DNA from: an uncultured Psychroserpens sp.
GTDB lineage: Bacteria; Bacteroidota; Bacteroidia; Flavobacteriales; Flavobacteriaceae
Reading direction: 5' to 3'
Length of the DNA stretch: 64,000 bases
NCBI RefSeq assembly: GCF_947501425.1
Contig: NZ_CANMVN010000010.1
Coordinates: forward strand, 1-64,000
Every line of letters begins with the position of its first letter. Positions within the stretch are counted from its first letter, which is position 1. The notes under the pieces are model-generated. The model worked only from the letters and a program-made list of their open reading frames with translations, did not search any database and was not told where the DNA came from. Positions 45,719-54,767 of the stretch are shown one piece after another. The translations under genes were made by a program, and so were the position numbers.

Positions 45719-45742
45719 AGATTTGTTTAAAACCCAAATCCG

Positions 45743-47779
45743 TTGAAGTCTAATTGGTTAAATCAAATATTGTCTATAGTATTGTGTATTAGTTTTAGTA
45801 CTCAATCCTGTGTTAACAATAAAGAAAAGATTAAACTAAACTCCCAAAATGAAGCCAGTGACAGTATTAGTATCTGGATTAAAGCCTCAAAAAACAAATC
45901 GTATTCTGTAGAACGAAGAAAACAATTTTTAGAAACTTCCTATCAAGAAATTAAGAATAGTAAAATTGATACTTTTCAAGTAAGAAATCTTATTTCTATT
46001 GCTTATCAAAATTTAAAATTAGGCGATACTTCACTATTCAAAAAAAGAAACAACGAAGCCTTAAATATTTCCCTAAAGTTAAAAGACTCATTTGCCATAG
46101 GAGACAGTTACTGGAATTACGCCAGTTACTTTAATAAGAAGCAGGTCTATGATAGTGCTTATTATCATTTTAATCTGGCTCACAAATATTTTGATAAAAG
46201 TGGCCATATATATGAATCTGCAAAGACACAGTACGGAATGGCTTTCATTAAAGGGCGTTTTAAAGACTATTCAGGAAGCGAAGTCTTAACCATTAAAGCC
46301 ATAGAAAAATTCAAAAAAATTGAAAATTACAAATCTCTATATTCATGTTATGACCATTTAGGTCAATTGCAAAAGGGCATAAATGAATACGACAAGGCCT
46401 TATCTTATTACAATAAAGCCTTAGAGTATCTCAAAAAAATAAAAAACAACCAATCCCTTTATGAAGCAAGCCAGAATAATATTGCAAATATATATGTCAA
46501 AAAAAAGGAATATTCTAAAGCTTTGAGTTACTACAACAAGGTATTGACTAATGACACTTTAAAATCACAATATATAGATCGCTATGCCAGAGCACTTGAC
46601 AATAAGGCGCATTGTAAACTTTTGATGAAAGATACCATTGGTGTGTATAACGATTTAAATAAAGCACTTCATATTAGAGATAGTTTAAATGACAAAGGAG
46701 GCGCAGTAATAAGTAAAATTCATTTAAGTCAATATTTTACGTTCAAAAAAGACACAACTACAGCAATAAGATTTATTAAAGAAGCTAATTCACTGGCAAA
46801 AGAGATAAAAAACAGTAGAGATTATTTAGAGAGCTTATATTTGATAGCAAAACTAGACACTAAAAATTCTTCAAAATACTTGAAAAATTACATTCAATTT
46901 AGTGATAGCTTACAAAATGTAGAGCGCAAAATTCAAAATAAGTTTACTAGAATTGCTTATGAAACAGATGAGTATATAGAAGAAACCAAACGTTTATCTC
47001 AAGAAAAAATATGGATCTCTCTAATAAGCTTTGGCGTAATTTTAATACTAACATTATTATACTCTCTGAGGATACAAAAATCTAAAACTGAGAAACTACT
47101 CTTGGAAAATGATCAGCAAAAAGCCAATGAGCAAGTCTATTTGATAGCCTTAAAACAGCAAGAAAAATTAGAAAACGAGAAAATAAAAGAGCGTAATAGA
47201 ATAGCTGAAGAATTACATGATGGAATTTTAGGCAAACTATTTGGAACAAGGGTTGGACTTGGATTTCTGAATATTAATGCTGATCGACAAACAGAAAAAA
47301 AGCATCAATCTCTTTTAGATGAATTACAGACAATTGAAAAAGAAATAAGAGATGTTTCACATAAATTGAGTGAAAATCTCGATAGCTCACAAATCAATTT
47401 CACAGCAATGATTCGTCAGCTTGTCGTCAATAAAAGTAAAATTGGAAACTTTAAATATGACCTTGATTTTGATGACCACATCAATTGGCAAAAAATAGAT
47501 GATGTTATTAAAATGAATCTTTACAGGGTTATACAAGAGGCTCTACAAAATATTGTTAAGTATGCGGCTGCTAAAAATATAGGTGTTAGTTTTATATTAA
47601 ATAATAAAGATTTAAAAATAATTATAGAAGATGATGGTATCGGCTTTAAAACTAACCAAAAGAAAAAAGGCATAGGAATAAAAAACATGAAATCCAGAGT
47701 AGAAAAATTAAATGGTGTGTTTGACCTTCAATCCTCACCAAATAATGGCACTACAATTACAATACAAATTCCAATTTAA
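45743..47779 (+). CDS. TPR-containing sensor histidine kinase (HisKA_3 type)
   Basis: A membrane kinase of 678 aa. The start is TTG, giving a signal with lipobox SFSTQSC (Cys23). TPR repeats fill roughly residues 60-400 (e.g. YDKALSYYNKALEYLKKIKNNQSLYEAS). One membrane helix (WISLISFGVILILTLLYSL, about 424-442) and a coiled coil precede the HisKA_3 box ERNRIAEELHDGILGKL (His near 492) and an HATPase domain with NLYRVIQEALQNIVKYA and DDGIGF. The sensory TPR part is periplasmic. The response regulator gene follows 12 bases later. Confidence 0.94.
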   Translation: MKSNWLNQILSIVLCISFSTQSCVNNKEKIKLNSQNEASDSISIWIKASKNKSYSVERRKQFLETSYQEIKNSKIDTFQVRNLISIAYQNLKLGDTSLFKKRNNEALNISLKLKDSFAIGDSYWNYASYFNKKQVYDSAYYHFNLAHKYFDKSGHIYESAKTQYGMAFIKGRFKDYSGSEVLTIKAIEKFKKIENYKSLYSCYDHLGQLQKGINEYDKALSYYNKALEYLKKIKNNQSLYEASQNNIANIYVKKKEYSKALSYYNKVLTNDTLKSQYIDRYARALDNKAHCKLLMKDTIGVYNDLNKALHIRDSLNDKGGAVISKIHLSQYFTFKKDTTTAIRFIKEANSLAKEIKNSRDYLESLYLIAKLDTKNSSKYLKNYIQFSDSLQNVERKIQNKFTRIAYETDEYIEETKRLSQEKIWISLISFGVILILTLLYSLRIQKSKTEKLLLENDQQKANEQVYLIALKQQEKLENEKIKERNRIAEELHDGILGKLFGTRVGLGFLNINADRQTEKKHQSLLDELQTIEKEIRDVSHKLSENLDSSQINFTAMIRQLVVNKSKIGNFKYDLDFDDHINWQKIDDVIKMNLYRVIQEALQNIVKYAAAKNIGVSFILNNKDLKIIIEDDGIGFKTNQKKKGIGIKNMKSRVEKLNGVFDLQSSPNNGTTITIQIPI

Positions 47780-47791
47780 AACCGCATTAAG

Positions 47792-48475
47792 ATGGAACAT
47801 AAAACGTACTCAGTATTAATAGTTGATGATCATCCATTAATTACAGAAGCCTATAAATCTGCATTTAACTATTACAGCGATCAAAATGATTTTATATTGT
47901 TTTCTATTAAAACTGCTGAATCATGTGATGACGCTTTTAAACTAATAAATGATTATTTCACAAAAAAGAATGATCTTGATATTGTCTTCTTAGATATTAA
48001 ATTACCTCCATCTAAAGATGGTAAAATCCTATCAGGTGAAGACTTAGGCTTGAGAATAAACAAATTATTACCTGACACAAAAATTATAATTTCTACAACA
48101 TTAAATGACAACTATCGTGTACATAGTATTTTTAAAAGCTTAGATCCTGATGGTTTTTTGATAAAAAATGATATCACACCAAAAGATCTAGTCGAAGCAA
48201 TCGATACCGTTATCAACGATCCTCCTCATTACAGTAAAACTGTTGTGAAATTACTTCGGAAACAGGTCACCAACGATTTCTTATTAGATAATATCGATAG
48301 AAAAATCTTGTATGAATTATCTATTGGCACCAAAATGAAAGACCTTCCAAGTATCTTACCACTTTCAATTGCGGGAATAGAAAAAAGAAAACGACATTTA
48401 AAACATATTTTTAATATCAAAAGTCCGGACGATAAGGAACTACTTCTAAAAGCCAAAGAGAAAGGATTCATTTAA
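47792..48475 (+). CDS. Response regulator with LuxR-like C-terminus
   Basis: A 227-aa partner of the upstream kinase. The receiver domain has VLIVDDHPLITEAY and phospho-Asp in DIVFLDIKLPP, with Thr (IIISTTLND) and Lys (GFLIKND) switch residues. The C-terminal helix-turn-helix region (DRKILYELSIGTKMKDLPSILPLSIAGIEKRKRHLKHIFNI) is NarL/LuxR-like but diverged. The kinase-regulator pair, 12 bases apart, is probably one transcript ending at the hairpin at 48504. Confidence 0.92.
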   Translation: MEHKTYSVLIVDDHPLITEAYKSAFNYYSDQNDFILFSIKTAESCDDAFKLINDYFTKKNDLDIVFLDIKLPPSKDGKILSGEDLGLRINKLLPDTKIIISTTLNDNYRVHSIFKSLDPDGFLIKNDITPKDLVEAIDTVINDPPHYSKTVVKLLRKQVTNDFLLDNIDRKILYELSIGTKMKDLPSILPLSIAGIEKRKRHLKHIFNIKSPDDKELLLKAKEKGFI

Positions 48476-48503
48476 AGGCTAATAACAAACACCAAAACAA
48501 TTA

Positions 48504-48531
48504 AAAAGTAAGGGCAGTCCTTACTTTTTTT
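48504..48531 (+). terminator. Intrinsic terminator after the two-component pair
   Basis: AAAAGTAAGG and CCTTACTTTT form a 10-bp stem around GCAGT, followed by three more T. It lies directly before the ORF-track start of the GLPGLI gene, which argues for that gene's later start. Confidence 0.85.
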
Positions 48532-48591
48532 ATGCCTATAATTCAGGATTTGGCAGAAGATTTGATTTATTTAGTAGAAAGTAAATTAATT

Positions 48592-49359
48592 ATGAAAGAC
48601 ATAAAAAAAACCTTTACTACAATTCTCACCCTATTTATATTTAGCTGCTTTATCTCTGCTCAGGATTTTACTGGAATTGCTATTTACAAAACCTCATCCA
48701 AAATAAAAATGACCATGGATAGCACTGAGGTATCAGGTACTGATCAAAAAGCATTGAATGACATGGTAAAAAAATCAATGCAAAAAGAATACGAATTACG
48801 CTTCAACACAACCGAATCGATTTACAAAAAGATTGAAACCCTAAAAAAAGATGATGGTTCTCAAGGCATAGAGGTTATTGGCTTGGGCTCTGGAACCGAA
48901 GGCGGATTATACAAAAACATCAAAGACCTGACTTTAGTTGAGAATAGAGATTTATTTGGAAAACTATTTTTAGTTAGTGATACATTAGAAAAATACAACT
49001 GGCAATTAGTGGATGAATCAAGACAAGTTGGAGAGTACCTTTGCTATAAAGCGGTCTACACTAAAGAACATGACGGAAAACACGCTACAACGATAACTGC
49101 CTGGTATACGCCACAAATACCTGTAAGTAACGGACCTGCATCTTATTGGGGATTACCTGGATTAATTCTTGAAGCTGATAATGGCAGACTATCAATGATC
49201 TGCTCTAAAATTACACTGAATCCACAAGAAGAGATAGAAATAAAAGCACCCACAAAAGGAAAAAAGGTGAATGATGAAACCTATAAAAAAATCTACAATG
49301 AAAAGATCATGGAGATGCAAGAGATGTATAAATCTAAGAGAAAAAAGAGTAAAAACTAA
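48592..49359 (+). CDS. GLPGLI family protein
   Basis: The start at MKDIKKTFTTILTLFIFSCFISAQ gives a Sec signal. The ORF-track start 20 codons upstream lies at the T run of a terminator. The mature protein has the beta-rich N-part DFTGIAIYKTSSK and the name-giving motif in SYWGLPGLILEADNGRLSM near residue 185, and ends in a strongly basic tail (MYKSKRKKSKN). Total about 255 aa. The family is Bacteroidota-specific, of unknown function, and often beside TonB-dependent receptor-like genes, as here. Confidence 0.92.
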   Translation: MKDIKKTFTTILTLFIFSCFISAQDFTGIAIYKTSSKIKMTMDSTEVSGTDQKALNDMVKKSMQKEYELRFNTTESIYKKIETLKKDDGSQGIEVIGLGSGTEGGLYKNIKDLTLVENRDLFGKLFLVSDTLEKYNWQLVDESRQVGEYLCYKAVYTKEHDGKHATTITAWYTPQIPVSNGPASYWGLPGLILEADNGRLSMICSKITLNPQEEIEIKAPTKGKKVNDETYKKIYNEKIMEMQEMYKSKRKKSKN

Positions 49360-49397
49360 ACCTGAACTCATTCCTATTTCATGAATTAACCTATACT

Positions 49398-52076
49398 ATG
49401 AAGAACACGATTGTCTTTCTAATTATTCTAATATGTACTATTAAAATATTACCAGGACAAGACAAAGTGGTATTAACTGGAAAAGTACAGGACTCTTTGA
49501 GTCAACCTCTTGAATTTTCAAATGTTGTCATTTATAAAAATAAATCAACACAAATTTTTACATATGCAATTACAGATGAATACGGCAAGTTTAAGGTAGA
49601 AACTTTCAAAGACAGCTCTTACACTCTTAAGGCAAGTTTTATAGGTTTTGAAAATTATATTTATCATTTTAAAAGCGTTAAAGATGATTATAAATTAATT
49701 ACGCTCAATGAAGTAAAAGACGCTTTAGATCAAATCACCATTGTTTATGATCTTCCCGTTAAAGTTTCAGGTGATACTATTTCATACCGAGTTAATGCCT
49801 TCACAAATGGTAATGAGCGTAAATTAGAGGATGTTATCGGAAAGTTACCTGGCTTTGAAATTGATGACGACGGAAACATTAAGGTTCAAGGAAAAAAGGT
49901 CAACAAAATTATGGTCGACGGAAAAACATTCTTTTCAGGAGACACAAAACTAGCAACCAAGAATATTCCTGCAGATGTCGTTGAAAAAATAAATGTTCTC
50001 AATAACTTTAATGACATAAGACCAACAGCTGGTCTTCAAGATAATGATAAGATAGCCTTAGACATCAGATTGAAAGACGGAAAGAAAAATATCGTGTTTG
50101 GATCTGTTGAAGCTGGTTTAGGAACACACGAACGCTATAACAGTCATGCCAATATTTTTTATTTTAATCCGAAGATAAGTATCAATTTCATAGGAGACCT
50201 TAATAATATTGGTGAACAAGCTTTAACCTTTCAAGACTATTTCAAATTTAATGGAGGATTTAGAACTGCTGGTAAAAAATCATCATTTAATATATCATCT
50301 GATTTATTAGGATTAACGGGACTTCAAGACAACAAAGCACAGAATTCTATTTCAAAATTAGGGGCATTGAACTATAATTTCAATCCAAACAAAAAGCTGA
50401 GTTTTTCAGGATTTTTAATTCATTCTGAAATTGATTATGACTTACTTTCAGTAGCTCAAAAAAGCTATATCAGAGAAGACGATAACAGTTTTGAAAGTCT
50501 AAGCTCTAGGATACATCAAAAAAGCAGCTCTGACCTTATTAAATTATCTGCGAAATACATTCCTAACAGCAAATTACATTTTCAATACGATGCCTTATTC
50601 AATAATACTTCTTTATTAGAGGAAAGTGCTCGAAACTCCATATTTGATGATGAAGAGAATAATATAGACCAGAACAAAAAGAACAGACCTATGTCATTTC
50701 AGCAGAAATTAGGTATGTATTATGCTCTAAACGAAAAAAACATTTATGCCCTTGCTATGACTCATGGTCATAAAAACCAGAGAAATCCGTTACGCCTTTT
50801 TTCACAAGATAGACTATTTAATACAATCATACCCTTTACAGATTCGGGAAACTATAATGTACTTCAAAATTTAGAACAGAAAACCAATAGCTTTAGTACT
50901 GCATTAAATTATTATTATGTAATAAATCCTCTAAACCATATTAATATTAATTCTGGAGTAGATTATAACTACCAATGGCTTTCATCAAACATTGTTCAAA
51001 ACACAGGCGAAAGTGAGATTGAGTTTGATGATTCAAATCTTTTAAATCAGACCAGATATAACTTCACAGATATTTACATTGGAGTGACATACCGAACAAA
51101 ACTTGACAAACTTACTATAAATACTGGATTGGCACTACATAACTACAATGCAGAAAATGAGCAAATTCTAACAAGTTTTAAAATACATAAATCTTTAATC
51201 CTACCCAATATAAAATTGAGGTATGATTTTAAAAAAACTAGAAACTTAACACTAAATTACGATATCAACCCTGAGTTTTCTGATATTCAACGATTGACCC
51301 AAGGATTGGTTATCAAAGATTACAATGCACTATTTCAAGGAAACCCAGAGTTAAATAATGCTATATATCAAAATTTCAATTTAAGCTATTATGATTTCAA
51401 TAGCTATAACTTCAGTAACTTATATGCAGTTTTATCCTATCAAATTAAAGAAAACGACTTCAATAACACTCTCACTTATAACGATATAAATAGCATATCT
51501 TCAACCGCAAACATTTCTAGCCCGAATAAAGTATTTTCAGGTTTTGTAAATTATGATCGACGTTTTAAGCCTGTAAAAATTAATGCCTCACTAAGTATTT
51601 CAGTATTAGATTATAAGAGCATATTACAAGAATTATTTGTAGATAATCAATCCGTATCGCAAGATTACAAAGTATCTGTTGAAACACGTATGGACAACTT
51701 TCCAATTATTGAATTAGGTCTGAGAACATTATTTAATAACTACAAATCTGATGCAATTGGTAATCAATCCTATTCGTCAACCAGACCCTTTGCTAATATC
51801 GAACTTTCATTTCTAAAGGATTTTATTTTTACAGCCGATTATCAATATACATTCTACAATAATAACACTAACAATTCTACAATAGAATACGACTTTTTAG
51901 ACGCTAATTTATTTTACCAGAAAGAAGGAAGTGATTTTGAGTTCAAGCTCTCAGGAACCAACTTACTAAATACCTCTGCGATTAGGAATGATGCATTCTC
52001 TGAAAACTTCATAAGTACCTCTCAGTATTTTGTACAACCACGGTTTTTGTTGGCTAGTATTATTTACAGTTTTTAA
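49398..52076 (+). CDS. TonB-dependent receptor-like outer-membrane protein
   Basis: An 892-aa protein with a signal peptide (TIVFLIILICTIKILPGQ), a CarboxypepD_reg-like domain (VVLTGKVQDSLSQPLEFSNVVIYKNK, to about residue 100), a plug-like region (RKLEDVIGKLPGFEIDDDGNIKVQGKKVNKIMVDGKTFF), and a long beta-barrel ending LLASIIYSF with a C-terminal Phe. It fits the family of outer-membrane barrels related to TonB receptors. The ligand is unknown. It follows the GLPGLI gene by 38 bases. Confidence 0.9.
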   Translation: MKNTIVFLIILICTIKILPGQDKVVLTGKVQDSLSQPLEFSNVVIYKNKSTQIFTYAITDEYGKFKVETFKDSSYTLKASFIGFENYIYHFKSVKDDYKLITLNEVKDALDQITIVYDLPVKVSGDTISYRVNAFTNGNERKLEDVIGKLPGFEIDDDGNIKVQGKKVNKIMVDGKTFFSGDTKLATKNIPADVVEKINVLNNFNDIRPTAGLQDNDKIALDIRLKDGKKNIVFGSVEAGLGTHERYNSHANIFYFNPKISINFIGDLNNIGEQALTFQDYFKFNGGFRTAGKKSSFNISSDLLGLTGLQDNKAQNSISKLGALNYNFNPNKKLSFSGFLIHSEIDYDLLSVAQKSYIREDDNSFESLSSRIHQKSSSDLIKLSAKYIPNSKLHFQYDALFNNTSLLEESARNSIFDDEENNIDQNKKNRPMSFQQKLGMYYALNEKNIYALAMTHGHKNQRNPLRLFSQDRLFNTIIPFTDSGNYNVLQNLEQKTNSFSTALNYYYVINPLNHININSGVDYNYQWLSSNIVQNTGESEIEFDDSNLLNQTRYNFTDIYIGVTYRTKLDKLTINTGLALHNYNAENEQILTSFKIHKSLILPNIKLRYDFKKTRNLTLNYDINPEFSDIQRLTQGLVIKDYNALFQGNPELNNAIYQNFNLSYYDFNSYNFSNLYAVLSYQIKENDFNNTLTYNDINSISSTANISSPNKVFSGFVNYDRRFKPVKINASLSISVLDYKSILQELFVDNQSVSQDYKVSVETRMDNFPIIELGLRTLFNNYKSDAIGNQSYSSTRPFANIELSFLKDFIFTADYQYTFYNNNTNNSTIEYDFLDANLFYQKEGSDFEFKLSGTNLLNTSAIRNDAFSENFISTSQYFVQPRFLLASIIYSF

Positions 52077-52175
52077 TTAGATGGATTTCCCTTACTTATT
52101 GTGAGGATTATCTTTCTTTATTGTTTAAAAAAACGTATAATTTTATAACTCTAATCTTTTACAAAACAACATGTT

Positions 52176-52325
52176 ATGGAACATTTAAAGAGTTACGAAT
52201 TAACATCACCTGAATTAATTTTTGGCGGCGAAATATACGGAACAACAGCTACAATTTATGGTGAATACTATACAGATGTGTATGATTCTGACACAGGAAA
52301 TATTCGTTTCAAACCTGCATTTTAA
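52176..52325 (+). CDS. gwsA: Grasp-with-spasm RiPP precursor peptide 1 (missed by ORF track)
   Basis: A 49-aa peptide. The leader MEHLKSYELTSPELIFGG ends in double Gly at residues 17-18, as for C39 peptidases. The core EIYGTTATIYGEYYTDVYDSDTGNIRFKPAF is rich in Thr and Asp/Glu, suitable for omega-ester links. DVYDSDTGNIRFKP resembles the conserved end of the other two precursors. It is the first gene of the RiPP cluster. An out-of-frame ATG 5 bases upstream is not used. The function assignment is by context and pattern. Confidence 0.85.
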   Translation: MEHLKSYELTSPELIFGGEIYGTTATIYGEYYTDVYDSDTGNIRFKPAF

Positions 52326-52344
52326 TAGGTTTAAACTAATAAGT

Positions 52345-52494
52345 ATGAAAAAGTTTACAAAGTTTAAAATTGAAAATACCAACTTGATTTTTGGAGGCGA
52401 TCATTTACCTACAGAATATCCATACGGGACAGATGGTATTGGAAAAGACTTTTATGACGATGTTGCACATGCACTTGTGTTTATAGAGCCATAA
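52345..52494 (+). CDS. gwsA: Grasp-with-spasm RiPP precursor peptide 2
   Basis: A 49-aa peptide beginning MKKFTKFKIENTNLIFGG with the double Gly again at residues 17-18. The ORF track gives a false 90-aa version starting inside precursor 1. The core is DHLPTEYPYGTDGIGKDFYDDVAHALVFIEP. It aligns without gaps to precursor 3 (GKD-x-YD-x-x-AH-x-x-V-x-x-EP). Thr23 and Thr29 are candidate donors, and Asp/Glu in DFYDD and EP are candidate acceptors. It starts 19 bases after precursor 1. Confidence 0.87.
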   Translation: MKKFTKFKIENTNLIFGGDHLPTEYPYGTDGIGKDFYDDVAHALVFIEP

Positions 52495-52537
52495 TCATTA
52501 GTTCAACCAATTTTGAACGCATAAAAAGACAATTTTA

Positions 52538-52571
52538 TTTATTAGATCGTCTGTATATTCTATCTAATAAA
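52538..52571 (+). promoter_or_regulatory. Hairpin between precursor 2 and the DUF6624-like gene
   Basis: TTTATTAGAT and ATCTAATAAA are perfect 10-base arms around a 14-base loop. GTTCAA-N6-TTGAAC at 52501-52518 forms a second small inverted repeat. The stem is AU-rich and is not followed by a T run, so an mRNA-processing or stabilising role for the precursor transcript is more likely than termination. Confidence 0.45.
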
Positions 52572-52603
52572 ATGAAAACACACATCAATAAATCGTATTT
52601 AAA

Positions 52604-53536
52604 ATGTTAAGAGTTTTATTAATACTATCCATTACGCTTATGAGTTCAACTCATTTGATGGCACAAGAGTTTAATTATAATCCAAAAAATGAAAACAACG
52701 TTGATGACATGAGTTTCAATTTAGCAAAAACGATACTTGAAGAAACTTCTTTACAAGTAAATGAAAATAATGGTAAGCTGAATTATGCCAATTTATGGAA
52801 TATTGCCGTGGCTTATAATCTTCTTGGTAAAACTGCTGATGAAATTATACCCATTTTAGAACGAAGCAAGAAAAAAAATCCTTACAGCTTTTCGTTGATT
52901 TTCACAGAACCTATGAATATCAAAGAGAAATGGCTAAGATGCTTTACTAATGAGGAATACGACCGATGGTATATTGAAGCGCAAAATACTGTAGCGAAGC
53001 ACAAAGCCTTAGCTGAAAAAACAAAAAAGCCTTTTAATGCCAATCAAAAATATGATCCTGAACTTATTAAAGCCATAACTGAAATCAAGTTAGCCGATTC
53101 TAAGTTTCGTGACGCTGGCGACATCAATATGGATAAGCAGCGGCTTATAGATAACGAAAACATGGTTAAAATTGACGCTTTACATGACAAATACAACTGC
53201 TACATTGGGAAATCTATGGTAGGAAAAGACTTGTCTTATGTAATGTGGTCTGTAATTCAACATTCAAATTTAACCTTTATGGAAAAATATTTACCCGTTG
53301 TAAACAAGGCTATTCTGGATAAAGAATTAGACAAAAATGTTATTAAGATGCTTGTAGACAGAATCTATACAATAAAGCATGACAAACAGATTTTTGGTTC
53401 TCAATTAGGCGTTGAGATAGCTACAGATACAGAGGCTCTAGCACTTAAAGAGAAATATAGCTATAAACCATCTAATGTAGCCAAAACAAAAAAAAGAAAG
53501 AAACAAAGTTTTGATGCTTGGTTCAATCAAGACTAA
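52604..53536 (+). CDS. Secreted DUF6624-like protein
   Basis: A 310-aa protein with a Sec signal (MLRVLLILSITLMSSTHLMAQ). The first half is helical. The second half resembles DUF6624: MVKIDALHDKYNCYIGKSMVGKDLSYVMWSVIQHSNLTFMEKYLPVVNKAI followed by MLVDRIYTIKHDKQIFGSQLG. The tail is basic (KTKKRKKQSFDAW). The domain's function is unknown. It lies between precursors 2 and 3 on the same strand, so it may be an immunity, processing or accessory protein of the RiPP system. That is an inference from place only. Confidence 0.75.
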   Translation: MLRVLLILSITLMSSTHLMAQEFNYNPKNENNVDDMSFNLAKTILEETSLQVNENNGKLNYANLWNIAVAYNLLGKTADEIIPILERSKKKNPYSFSLIFTEPMNIKEKWLRCFTNEEYDRWYIEAQNTVAKHKALAEKTKKPFNANQKYDPELIKAITEIKLADSKFRDAGDINMDKQRLIDNENMVKIDALHDKYNCYIGKSMVGKDLSYVMWSVIQHSNLTFMEKYLPVVNKAILDKELDKNVIKMLVDRIYTIKHDKQIFGSQLGVEIATDTEALALKEKYSYKPSNVAKTKKRKKQSFDAWFNQD

Positions 53537-53604
53537 TATAAATTTAAGGAGTAACCTGAAAATCCTAAAAACAGAGTAAGGAAAATTTAATTTAACGATT
53601 CAAT

Positions 53605-53763
53605 ATGGAAAATTTCAATGAATTCGAGCTACAAAATCAGGAAATGATTTTTGGCGGTGAACACCAAAAAACACGTTACACGCATGACAGTGGGTCAAGT
53701 GGTAAAGACCTCTATGACACAGATGCTCATACAATTGTTTATTTTGAGCCAGATTCACCTTGA
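53605..53763 (+). CDS. gwsA: Grasp-with-spasm RiPP precursor peptide 3 (missed by ORF track)
   Basis: A 52-aa peptide whose leader MENFNEFELQNQEMIFGG ends in double Gly at residues 17-18. The core is EHQKTRYTHDSGSSGKDLYDTDAHTIVYFEPDSP. From residue 17 to 49 it aligns without gaps to precursor 2, with identical Gly33-Lys34-Asp35, Tyr37-Asp38, Ala41-His42, Val45 and Glu48-Pro49. It is 77 bases upstream of the ATP-grasp gene, the usual place for a graspetide precursor. Confidence 0.87.
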   Translation: MENFNEFELQNQEMIFGGEHQKTRYTHDSGSSGKDLYDTDAHTIVYFEPDSP

Positions 53764-53840
53764 TTTAGGTTAACATTAAATGCAAAAGATATAAATAGTG
53801 TTTTACATAAGCCTGTTTATATCTTTTTTCTTTTATTGAT

Positions 53841-54767
53841 ATGATATATATAATTTCAGAAAAAAAAGATTTAGTAACCGACTTAGTTATTGAGTGGATC
53901 ACAACTAAAAGAAAACAATTCAAACGATTTAATGATGATGAGTTCGTCAAAGATCATAGTCTATTAAAATCCAATGTCAGTAAGTTATGGTTAAGACGCG
54001 GTACATTTAACGTTATACCTAATAAGATCTTTAGTGATTTTTTCAATAGAATTCATATTTTAAATTATTTAAACAGTGAGGTAAGAGAATATAGTATATA
54101 CTTAGAGTATGCTTTAAAAAAACAATTAGAAGACAACTACATTGGATCATTTACCAAAGAGGTCTCTTCCAATAACAAACTCATCAATCTAGACATAGCA
54201 AAAAGTGCTGGTTTCAAGACACCAACAACACTTATTACATCATCAAAAAAAGAACTAATTGAATTTTATAATACTCACAAGTCAATTATAACAAAAGACT
54301 TAAGAGCTCCTGTAAACATAAAAACTAGACACAAAGCACTAATATCAACAGGCGTAAAATTAGTAAACGATCAAATGTTAGCTAAGCTGAAAGAGTATTT
54401 TGCGCCCATATTCATTCAAAAATATATTGAGAAAAAATATGAAATAAGAGTTTTTGTGTTTTCCAAAAAAATGTATGCTATGGCTATTTTTTCTCAAAAA
54501 GATGAGCAAACCAAAATTGATTACAGAAACTATAATACAGTAAAGCAAAATAGATGTGTCCCTATAAATTTGCCTAATAATATTCAGGATAAAATTTGGG
54601 CATTTATGTCCAAAACTCAAATGAATACCGGTTCAATTGATTTAATTGTAACACCTGAAAATGAATTCTATTTTTTAGAAATAAATCCTATGGGGCAATT
54701 CCATTGGTTATCTGCAAATTGTAATTATTACATTGAAAAAGACATCGCAAATTTTTTAACAACATGA
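53841..54767 (+). CDS. gwsG: ATP-grasp peptide maturase, grasp-with-spasm type
   Basis: A 308-aa ATP-grasp ligase expected to activate core Asp/Glu side chains as acyl phosphates and join them to Ser/Thr or Lys. Seen are the N-terminal MIYIISEKKDLVTDLVIEWI, the precursor-binding region, KDLRAPVNIKTR, the nucleotide motif PIFIQKYIEKKYEIRVFVF, and the metal site GSIDLIVTPENEFYFLEINPMGQFHWLS. These match graspetide ligases of the MvdD/MvdC-like type. The stop overlaps the start of the 59-aa gene (ATGA). Confidence 0.9.
   Translation: MIYIISEKKDLVTDLVIEWITTKRKQFKRFNDDEFVKDHSLLKSNVSKLWLRRGTFNVIPNKIFSDFFNRIHILNYLNSEVREYSIYLEYALKKQLEDNYIGSFTKEVSSNNKLINLDIAKSAGFKTPTTLITSSKKELIEFYNTHKSIITKDLRAPVNIKTRHKALISTGVKLVNDQMLAKLKEYFAPIFIQKYIEKKYEIRVFVFSKKMYAMAIFSQKDEQTKIDYRNYNTVKQNRCVPINLPNNIQDKIWAFMSKTQMNTGSIDLIVTPENEFYFLEINPMGQFHWLSANCNYYIEKDIANFLTT

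Noticed and set aside
52222-52494. 90-aa ORF in the track covering precursor 2
   Set aside because: The first 41 codons overlap precursor 1 in another frame. The peptide starts properly at 52345.
52572-52610. 12-codon ORF (MKTHINKSYLKC) before the DUF6624-like gene
   Set aside because: Too short, overlaps the downstream start and has no supporting pattern. Chance ORFs of this size are common.
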